Part shown: piece by piece, positions 56,291-64,000 of the stretch | Layout of the letters: the number at the start of each line of letters is the position of its first letter | How positions within the stretch are numbered: the stretch's first letter is position 1 | DNA from: Craterostigma plantagineum | Taxonomy: Eukaryota; Streptophyta; Magnoliopsida; Lamiales; Linderniaceae | Assembly (NCBI GenBank): GCA_027422505.1 | Contig: JAPQWV010000050.1 | Coordinates: 1,922,001 to 1,986,000 of the forward strand | Length of the DNA stretch: 64,000 nt | Direction: 5' to 3' | Notes under the pieces: generated by a model | What the model saw: the letters and a program-made list of their open reading frames with translations, nothing else | What the model was told of the DNA's origin: nothing | Database searches by the model: none | Program-made: the position numbers and the translations under genes

Positions 56291-57880
56291 GCGAAAAATT
56301 CGTAAACACGCAAGTGTACGTATCGTTCTAACAAGTAATAGTGTACGTAAGTACGGATATCGAACCGAAAGGACTGTGTTACTAAGTACCGAAATTATAT
56401 TAATTCTAGTTTTATTTGAACAATCGCAAGTTGATAGTTGATGAAACGATACAAAAAAATGCGCAGATAAATAATAAAACACGATTAAAAATGTAACCAA
56501 ATGAATAACGATGCACGACGAAACGATTTCAATCAAAGATAAATCTGGGGACTCCGACTTCGCCGATGACAATCATGCTATTGTTTTCACTTTTTCAAAG
56601 AATACTTAATCTTATGTTGACGATGGATTTTTCCGTTTTAATTATCAATCTATCTCTAGCATCGATAACCTATTCTAACATGCGAATCCTACATCTCTGT
56701 CAAGATTTCTACACGTCGAATGCATTTAACTCAGAAAATAATAAATCATCGCACTAGTCACGTAACTATCTCTAGCTTACGAATGTTCTTATGGTATCAT
56801 AATCAACGGACACGCTCAGATAATCACCTCTCAGTCTCATATCTAAACACTTATTTTTACGAAGGTTGATCAGATATTCGTAAATATTAATAACGGATTT
56901 ATGATACTCAACATATCGAAAAAGTCTTAATAGGATACAAGCTGAAAATCAATAGCAATCATGTCTGGCTACATCGTAACCCCAGATAACGGAATTAGAA
57001 CATAGTATATTTCGACATAAGCATCAAAATAAATAGGTTCATGATAAAAGATAGATTAAGGACGAGAAAAACGTATCAAATTCGTTGTGCCGTTGTGTGC
57101 GTCCCCGTCTCTCACGTGAGTGTCGTCTCCCTTCTGTCCGTCTCCACGACTGAGGCTGCTCGTCTTTATCTTACATGCGCTGCTCCACCCGACGCTGCTG
57201 CTCGTTGAGTCTTTTCGTCGAACATGTTGTACGCGTCTGAAGTTGGTGCAGCTATGTGGTTATAAGTGGTTGCCGAGTGAGGGTGAGAGATGAAATAGGC
57301 GAGCTCCTGTGTGCTGAGGATCTTCTGCGTGGGTGAAAGTTGAGCGAGAGGTGCCTCCTTGGTGATGATGGCAGTGTGAGGAGGTGACAAGTTTGCTAAG
57401 TGTTTTGTTGGAGGCTCAATAACGTGTTAGATGAGATGCGATGGTGTATGGTTGTCTGTTGATTGGATTGAAGACAGAAGGCGATCGTAGTACTCGAGTG
57501 CCAGAGAGCTCCCTTCCCATTTGAATGAAGTTTGGCTTTTATCTTCTCTTTCCCCGACATCAGACAAAGAAATTAAAGAGTTGCTCAAAATATGCAATAT
57601 TGATCTTCTTTCCTTCTTTTTTCGTAAAGTCTTCCACGTTTTAAGCTCCATGTTTCAAGCTTGTTTCAAGGTACGCTCTCAGCTATGATTGACTTATTAA
57701 TTCGACCAAAACGAGTAAATTGCAAAACAACCCCAAATCTATGCAAAAATCGCAGAAAGACCCCATAATAGAAAAACTCTTATTATAGCTTAATATACCC
57801 ACATTAAGCTTAAACCACGACTTAGAATCCCACAATTGACTCGAAATAAATCCCAAAAGATCAACTAATATCGACGCATC
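56285..57880. mobile_element. Unclassified 1.6-kb insertion in Copia gag
   Basis: GAG codons stop at about 57880 (VNAWKRNDA) and resume at about 56285 (LVISWILYAV). Between is AT-rich DNA with GCAAGTGTACGTATCG and GTACGGATATCGAACC near 56310-56365, motifs I recall from repeats common in plant genomes, and a GC-richer centre near 57100-57400. One short frame (57390-57166) has no known domain. No clear terminal repeat or duplication. Class unknown. Confidence 0.6.
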
Positions 57881-58173
57881 ATTTCTCTTCCAAGCATTTA
57901 CCTTATCTTTATCCGCTGGTGGGGGCGGTGTGAGATCACCATTAACGAACCCATCCTTATTCCTTCCAATGAGTGCAATGATCATAGCCCGACTCCAAGT
58001 CATATAGTTATCTCCATTAAGCTGCTCTTGAACCAAAACTGACCTGAGGTGTCATTTGAATTCAGGAAATAGGGGTCATTCGCCGAAGAGATCGCAGCTG
58101 CGTTGTTGTGGTTTGAAGTGTTGGGAACTCGATCAGTGTCTACAGTGTTAAAAACTGGATCTTCTGAACTCAT
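57880..58173 (-). pseudogene. Copia GAG N-terminal part
   Basis: ATG at 58173 (MSSEDPVFNT). After about 42 codons a one-base shift near 58045 leads to VQEQLNGDNYMTWSRAM and GFVNGDLTPPP, the conserved GAG start. Cut by the insertion at about 57880. Confidence 0.8.
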
Positions 58174-58260
58174 CTTGATTCAATAAACAAGTAATTACCA
58201 ATCAATCTTTCACCTCCAATTGAAGCTGAACACGCGCAGATCAAGAGCGATTTTTCTCTG

Positions 58261-58780
58261 ATACCATATCAAATTTGCAGAAAGCACAGAATTGAAAATT
58301 AACACGAACGCTTTAACGTGATTTGGATTATAATAATCCTACATCCACGGCCAAGCAAACTCGATTTTATTGATGCTGATAGATTACAGATTTTGGGAGC
58401 TCAATCTCCACCAAAACACATCAGAAATCAAATGGAATTAAAACCAGACTCTCAAGAACACACGCAGACTATGTGTGAAACTCATTTGAGAAGAAGAAGT
58501 GAATTATTGGATTTCCCGCCATTGGTTCGTTATATTCCGTTGCTCAGCGCCTTTCGCAAGCAAATCGTCGTTTGCGAAGGCGACTTAATAAGTTGGGCCT
58601 CTCTTGATTAATCATCGCTGATAAAAGCAATTCCATAAGTTGAACGATTCTTTGATTGCATGCGCGCTTCTTAAAACCTTAGCACGCCTTCGACTAACTC
58701 TGTTTCAGCTGGCTTAAAACTCGAGCACTGTTCCATCAAGCTTGAGCTCTGTTCAGTCTGATCAATGCTTGGTTTCAACA
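58261..58780 (-). repeat. 5' LTR and PBS of the 7.47-kb Copia element
   Basis: LTR 58267-58780. The minus strand continues directly into TGGTATCAGAG (initiator tRNA-Met PBS). Confidence 0.92.
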
Positions 58781-58870
58781 CCATCTATTGCCAATTGGTT
58801 TTAGAGAGGAACCCCACAAGCTTATATGGACTTGGGCTTCGACTGGAATTGGGCCTGAAAAATCCCTACA
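58781..58870 (+). repeat. Displaced remainder of the TRIM 3' LTR
   Basis: CCATCTATTGCCAATTGG through CCTGAAAAATCCCTACA completes the LTR interrupted at 51310. Confidence 0.85.
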
Positions 58871-58911
58871 CATATCTACTATACTCAATGATGATGGTTC
58901 GTTATTCTTCA

Positions 58912-58914
<3 letters not shown>

Positions 58915-58968
<54 letters not shown>
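58915..58968. repeat. Compound CT/TA microsatellite
   Basis: About 16 CT units followed by about 11 TA units. Confidence 0.95.
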
Positions 58969-58974
58969 CAATAA

Positions 58975-60209
58975 TAGTATGCTGCAAATTAAAATTTCCT
59001 TTATATTCCTAAAAACAAAAAAAAAAATCGAATTATAACTTCATCTATTGAACATTTGACATTATTAACTCGCAATGTAAACATTTTAAACCTATTTATA
59101 GAAATGCAAATTGCTTAACGAGCTCCCGCGGCTTTCTGATATATAAGACGTCAGCTCGATATCTCAGATAAGTTTGGGCCAACAATGCAGCCCACTAATT
59201 ATTGGGCATAATGGGCCTGACCATCTGAAGTCATTGCCTTCTATTACAACAATCGAACGGTCTTGATGAGCTACACTCCACATGTCATAATCCGACGGCT
59301 AATATTTTCCGAGACGGTCGATGACTTGCTTTTTCAAAAATACAAATACCAATAGGGTAAAACTGTAAATTGAGATCAAAGAAATTGAATTTTTTGTTCT
59401 ATTGTTAGGTTGAATTGATCTAATAAATATACTTGATTGATACTCTCCAACCACAAAAAGGCTACAATATATTGAAATTTAATACAGCCACCCTCTCAAA
59501 CCTCGCCTACGTATTTATATAAATATCATAAGAGTAAGGATAAGATTTGGAAAATCTTTTGATTATTATTATATTTATAGGCATGAAAAGGCTGTAACTA
59601 AGGAAATATATTGCTTCGTTTATCAGGCAAGATGTTCATATTCGTCCTTTACTTTTTAATGTCCTTCAAAATATAATACTTTCACGAGTCAGACTAATGT
59701 CAGTATTATTACATCTCTATCTATTGACCTTAACTTAAAAAAATGCTCCTTTGAAAAGACATTCCTGGCAAAATCGTTTCCTCAGTAAGAACAACAACGA
59801 TGATTTTAATATATATGATTTAGGTCGTAGGAAAATGGGTTGTAGCTTGTCCATATATGTTTATTAAATAAATAGAGGCCTTATATGTAGAATTTTTATT
59901 TTTATATTTTACGGATGATCGTAAACGATTAATGTTTTAGCGTATACTCAATATTTAGATCTTGTTGGAAGTACCAATTTTTAAATTCTCGAAGTTCGAG
60001 TAGTAACTATGAATATTTAATCTAATAATCTTATGTATGTGTGTGTGGGGGACAAGACGTTATTAAGATTTTTCGTGCATACAATTTTAAAATTTCAAGG
60101 GCTGACAGAAGATCTCAGATCATATATTTTTGGGCCTCACTTGAGCTTTCCCAATGAGGATTATGTTGTATGCGTCTGTTTATTGTATATATTAACATTA
60201 CAATGGATT
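58975..60209. other. AT-rich intergenic DNA
   Basis: No gene. Two GGGCC-type motifs near 59175 and 59213. Otherwise nothing recognised. Confidence 0.45.
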
Positions 60210-60978
60210 TGTTGAGAAATCGGCGCTCTAAGATTCGTGACTCGAAGATCTTTCGTGGGTGTGTGGAGATTTGATCGAAAGATTGGATCTTGATTGGTAA
60301 TTTCGCTCAAGAACAGAGAAGAGAAAACTGATAAAAACAGAGTGATGTAACGTGGTTCGACCCAAGAATTGGTCTACGTCCACGGATCAATACTTCGATT
60401 TTATTCCTAACGATTTTCAGAGATTACAAGTTCCTCACTTTCTCTCTATTTCTCTAGTACAAAGATCGAGCTAATTTCTCCTATTTATAGACGAGAAATG
60501 ACCTAGAAGGTTCCTACTCAGTCATCGAAACGGTTTACAGCAGTTATCAAGAAACTGCTACGCGTCACGGCCTCGTACACGCTTGTTCACGGCCGTGACG
60601 CCATCGGGACTCTAATTCTTCAGCTCTGCCTTCATTCACGGCCTAATTCATCGCTATTCACGGCCGTGACAACTTCGAATGGATTTCGCGCGCTTCAGTT
60701 CGTCTCGCAGGGATTCGTCACGGCCTAGTGAAGACCACGTCACGGCCGTGACTGTTCTCACTGTTCCCCTTCACGGCTTGGGGCAGCCAGCTTCACGGCC
60801 GTGAAGCTGGGCAGCAAGTCCATCAGGCCCCAAGCTCGTTCGGTTCACGGCCGTGACCACTGAAGCAAGTGGCCGTGAACCGCGCCTGCGACCTCGTTTC
60901 GACGCGCTCTTCGCTCGAACTCGTCCCCGATCGATCTACGACGATAATCCACGGAGTTTTGGGTCATCTTCCCCAACA
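60210..60978 (-). repeat. 3' LTR of a Copia element running off the right edge
   Basis: On the minus strand it starts TGTTGGGGAAGATG and ends GATTTCTCAACA; a purine tract (AGCTCAAGGTGGAGAT) precedes it. It contains GTCCACGG and the complement of GAACCACGTTACATC. 769 bases. It carries an array of CACGGCCGTG palindromes. The 5' LTR lies beyond the window. Confidence 0.82.
60588..60855. repeat. Array of five CACGGCCGTG palindromes
   Basis: Perfect copies at 60588, 60659, 60741, 60794 and 60846. Half-sites CACGGCC or GGCCGTGA lie between and after them (about 60566, 60638, 60719, 60771, 60871). Spacing 71, 82, 53 and 52 bases. Confidence 0.9.
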
Positions 60979-61402
60979 ATCTCCACCTTGAGCTAGTGCT
61001 GGGCTTTGGGCCGGGTTGGGCCGGTTCCGGGCCGGTTCTACCGGTTCCGGCACTGTTCCGGTTCCGGTTCCGGTCCGGTTCCGGAACCATTTTCCAGGGA
61101 CCGGACCAGAACCATACGAAGAACCCCCGGGCCTATTATGGGCCGGTTCCGGTTCCAGAACCGGAACCGGCCCGTTTATTATTTTTTTTATTTTTTTATT
61201 TTTTTTGCTATGAAAAAATTGTTTAGAAAATATCCAAAAATTTTATTCCAAAAAAACAAAAAAAAAAGATAAGAAAAGTACAAAAAAATAAAAAAAACTA
61301 CCTAAAAAATACAAATAAAAACATAAAGAAAGAAAAATAAATCTAAAACTTACAAGTTACAAAATACAAAAAAGGAAAAAATATTCGAAATAAAAATACA
61401 AT

Positions 61403-61708
61403 TTATTCGACTTGACTATTAATTAAAACTATGTTAGAGGCCTCTTCGTCTTCGTCCGAACTGGAAGAACGGAACTCGTCGATGGCGTTCTCCCGTCGGT
61501 TCTTCGATTCGGCCAAATACCAATCCTTCAATAATGTTAACATTGCGAGGGAAGTCGGGTTAAGGCTCGCGCGTCTGTCGCCGATAATTCGCCCGGAGGT
61601 AGAGAATGCGGACTCGGAGGCGACGCTAGACGCTTGCACGGCTAAAACGTCTCGAGCGACGGCGGAGAGGGTCGGATAAAGAGTCGCGTTCGACTTCCAC
61701 CAGGCCAA
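61403..61708 (-). pseudogene. hAT transposase C-terminal dimerisation domain
   Basis: WWKSNATLYPTLSAVARDVL, AVQASSVASESAFSTSGRI and RRASLNPTSLAMLTLLKDW are the conserved hAT C-terminal motifs. It is joined out of frame to the N-terminal exon at about 61700-61715, where the catalytic core has been deleted. Confidence 0.9.
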
Positions 61709-61709
61709 A

Positions 61710-62073
61710 AGTTATGCGCCCTCTGGAGGTGTTTTTTCATCGAGCCCGTCCCACCTTGATTCGGTCCGCTCTTAATTGTGTAGGGGTGGCGGCACATTTT
61801 GCAATAAGCGGTACCTGAAGCGGCATTATTTTTATCCATTTCTAAATCGAAAAAATTCCATACCTTAGACCGCCGACCACGCGGTTGTTGCTTCCTTTTT
61901 GTCGTCGCCGTAGAAGCTTGGCTCGGTCCCTCGTCGGTCGCTCTCGTCTGTTGCGGTTCCGGTATATCGGTCTCCTCGTCGGTGTCGCCATTTCCCCGAA
62001 ATGTGTCGGCGTGACCTAAAACCATAAAAACATCTTCGTCACGAGGGTTAGGATTTCTCGATGACGACGCCAT
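61710..62073 (-). pseudogene. hAT transposase N-terminus with BED zinc finger
   Basis: MASSSRNPNPRDED start, an acidic leader, then SKVWNFFDLEMD and AYCKMC with KKHLQRAH, the BED-finger CxxC and HxxxxH ligands. The frame then runs past the deletion junction into nonsense and stops at 61642. Confidence 0.88.
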
Positions 62074-62574
62074 TAGTGTAAAATAATAATTTAATTATTG
62101 GTAATAATAAGTGAGTGTGTGTAGGTAGTAGTGTAGTGTAGTAATAATAAAATAATTATTAATGTTAATAATATTAAATATTAATATGATGATTTTTTTG
62201 AGAGCTTTTGAGAGAGTTTGGAAGAGATTTGGATGTAATTGTGAGTTAAAATGGTTAAAATGAGGTGGTATTTATAGATTTTTCGTTTGGGACTAAAACT
62301 GTAATTTTACAGTGTTTAAAAAAAAAATATCAGATTGCCGTTGGCCCAACGGCTTTCCGGTTCGGAACCGGAACCGGAACCGCGGATCCGGATCCGGGAA
62401 CCGGAACCGGTGATCCGCGGTTCCGCGGCCCAAAAACCGGCCCAGCCCAAATATAATGGGCCGGTTACCGGTTCTGGAACCGGTTATACCGGTTCCGGGT
62501 TTGGGCAGGGCTAACGGGCCGGTTTTGGGCCGGTTCCGGGTCGGCCCGGCCCAAAGCCCACGTCTACCTTGAGC

Positions 62575-64000
62575 CAAGAACTCCACCTCAATTCCAAGGG
62601 TTCTTCATCAATCAAGGCCATTGATTGTCTTCTTCGACTTCTCAAGTTAACGATCCCAACTCCACCTTGAACCTTGAACCTTCGTAGCTCGACCTTTGCC
62701 CGCCCTGCCCTCATCACAGGGCCTTCGAACACCTTATCAACGCAAGTGATAAGACAAGAAGGATTAAGCAAAAGCATACCTTCTTCACAACCGAAATCCG
62801 CCCGGTTTGGCTTAACGATTTCCCGGAAATCCCAGCTTCGTGGCGCTCCACCTCGAGCCACTTACAGCTGTCGAACGGCTTCTTTAGAGACCCCTTTGCC
62901 GGCCCGTGGGTCTGAGCTTCCGTGGATGGCTCGCCTTCCTCGCTTTCGAAGCCTCTCCACCTCAAGCTATCTTCGCTATCGCTTGGGAAAATATCAGAAT
63001 TTGCCCAAGCTTCTCTTGAGTCGTTCTCCACCTCAAGACAATGGTTTCCTTCACGCCTTAGCTCGCCGTGAAGCCCTTTACGTGCCCTTGAAGCTCTCTG
63101 CCTCCGCCTCTTCAAAGCATGGCCTTCAAGCACATAAATTCCGTTCTTCTTGAAGCCTCGCATGACCTCTCGCCACCCTTCAAACACCCTCATGTGCTTT
63201 GCCCCAATCTTGATTGTGTAGCCTTGATCATCCAAGACGCCCATCGAGATCAAGTTTCTCTTCAACGCCGGGACATATCTCACATCTTCAAGGACTCGAA
63301 TACCTCCTCCATCAAGCTTCAAACGCACATTTCCCGTCCCATACACCTTGCAAACGCTGTCATTGCCCAAGACCACCGTGTCTCCCTCGATCTTCTTGAA
63401 ATCTTGAATCCAAGATTTGTTGCTTGTGATGTGAAACGTACACCCCGAGTCCAAGACCCATTCCTTAGCATCTTCTTGCCCATACGCCATGAGAACTTCC
63501 GCCGATTCGTAGCCTTCATCTTCAACACAATCAGCCTCACAAGCATTAGGGGTTTTAGACGCGTACCTTGTAAAGTTTGGGCAATTCCTTCGAATGTGGC
63601 CTTCTTCGTGGCAGTGGTAGCACCTTATGGGACTTCTAACTTCTCCCTTTCCTTCCTTCTTCGACTTCTTGCCTTGCCATTTCGCAGCTTTCTCTCGAAC
63701 GTGTAGCAATTCTGCCGATGGATCCACACGAACCTCTGCCTTGGTGGTGAGCTGCTTCGATGCGATCGCCGAGAGCACGTCTTCCAATTTCAGAGCGTCT
63801 CGCCCGTAGAGAAGCGTCTCCTTGAAGTGCTCGTTACTCTTAGGTAAAGCGCAGAGCAAAAGAAGCGCTTTATCTTCATCTTTCATCGGCTCATCGATGT
63901 TATCAAGGTCAAGCGTCAATTTCTGGAATTGATCGAGTTGCGCTTCAACCGATCGATCTTCCACCATCTTGAAGGAATAGAGCGCTTGCTTTAGGTATAG
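62575..64000 (-). mobile_element. Copia element with gag and protease only (partial, right edge)
   Basis: One frame is open from the window edge to 62714. It has GAG core motifs (LTLDLDNIDEPMKDEDKALL, LPKSNEHFKETLLYG), the CCHC knuckle CYHCHEEGHIRRNC, protease WVLDSGCTFHITSN, and the pre-integrase start up to GIYVLEG. There it passes into unrelated basic sequence and stops. Integrase, reverse transcriptase and RNase H are absent before the PPT. The ATG at 63967 is internal; coding continues upstream beyond 64000. It could supply GAG but not copy itself. Confidence 0.88.

Larger units (their letters stand above)
51311..58780 (-). mobile_element. Complete but defective Copia LTR retrotransposon, 7.47 kb
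   Basis: Inserted in the TRIM 3' LTR with duplication CCATC (51306-51310, 58781-58785). LTRs 51311-51817 (3') and 58267-58780 (5') start TGTTGAAACC and end AAATTTGATA on the minus strand. They differ at roughly 3 percent plus a short indel. PBS TGGTATCAGAG and PPT TTGCGGGGGGC are present. Order gag, protease, integrase, reverse transcriptase, RNase H defines Copia. Frames are broken by stops and shifts. Two later insertions lie inside: a Cassandra-like solo LTR (52981-53440) and a 1.6-kb unclassified piece (about 56285-57880). Confidence 0.93.
60994..62566 (-). mobile_element. Internally deleted hAT transposon
   Basis: Perfect 8-bp duplication CCTTGAGC (60986-60993, 62567-62574). Inverted ends TAGTGCTGGGCTTTGGGCC and TAGACGTGGGCTTTGGGCC. 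Subterminal arrays of CCGGTTCCGG-like repeats at 61004-61172 and 62355-62545. Two coding scraps remain: a BED finger start and the dimerisation end of a transposase. It inserted next to the PPT of the surrounding Copia element. Confidence 0.92.

Noticed and set aside
60996..62586. Several Gly/Pro/Arg-rich frames at the hAT ends
   Set aside because: All are readings of the CCGGTTCCGG subterminal repeats.
1..64000. CRISPR arrays, operons, ribosome binding sites, tRNA genes
   Set aside because: Plant nuclear DNA; no regular spacer arrays and no tRNA box pairs seen by eye.

Overview
The window is nuclear DNA of a dicot plant. Genes are intron-bearing and AT-rich intergenic DNA is filled with plant transposons: Copia LTR elements, a Cassandra-type 5S solo LTR, Stowaway, hAT and Mutator-like MITEs. 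Several R1-like CC-NB-ARC-LRR (NLR) copies point to an asterid, perhaps Lamiales. That placement is inference from the NLR type and is weak.

Layout. 0.6-1.1 kb: a small membrane-anchored arabinogalactan-like protein gene (minus). 2.7-4.2 kb: two tandem repeats. 6.0-7.1 kb: an S40/DUF584 senescence-regulator gene with a G-box cluster upstream and a frameshift near its conserved C-terminus; a broken second copy lies at 8.9 kb. 7.7-39.9 kb: a repeatedly duplicated block in which an NLR gene (minus) sits next to a CASP-like 5A membrane-protein gene (minus), separated by recurring MITE-rich spacer. NLR copy B (17.95-20.64 kb) is intact. Copy C (30.65-33.33 kb) is full length but for one missing base. 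Copy A (9.8-12.4 kb) has two frameshifts and copy D (27.6-28.8 kb) is a fragment. Only the rightmost CASP-like gene (38.35-39.85 kb) has all three exons; four other places hold remnants. Transposons separate the copies and differ between them, which gives a relative history of the block.

40.4-42.7 kb: a GATA zinc-finger transcription factor gene (minus, two coding exons plus a probable 5'-UTR exon). 43.6-44.7 kb: a TIR element that appears to have captured the last exon of a coatomer gamma-subunit gene. 45.0-48.6 kb: a five-exon HIPP gene with two heavy-metal-associated domains and a CaaX box (minus).

49-64 kb is a transposon graveyard. A TRIM element forming a long palindrome is split by a complete but dead 7.47-kb Copia element (51311-58780, TSD CCATC). 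That element carries a Cassandra-like solo LTR (TSD CTGAG) and an unclassified 1.6-kb insertion. At the right edge is a second Copia relative that retains gag and protease but lacks integrase and reverse transcriptase, with an internally deleted hAT element (TSD CCTTGAGC) beside its PPT. A compact gag-only element (TR-GAG type, LTRs about 1 percent diverged) lies at 35.68-37.32 kb.

The genes do not form a pathway. The main biology is an NLR cluster evolving by tandem duplication together with a CASP-like neighbour, and several non-autonomous transposon types. All calls come from reading the sequence. Family names rest on remembered motifs, not on searches.
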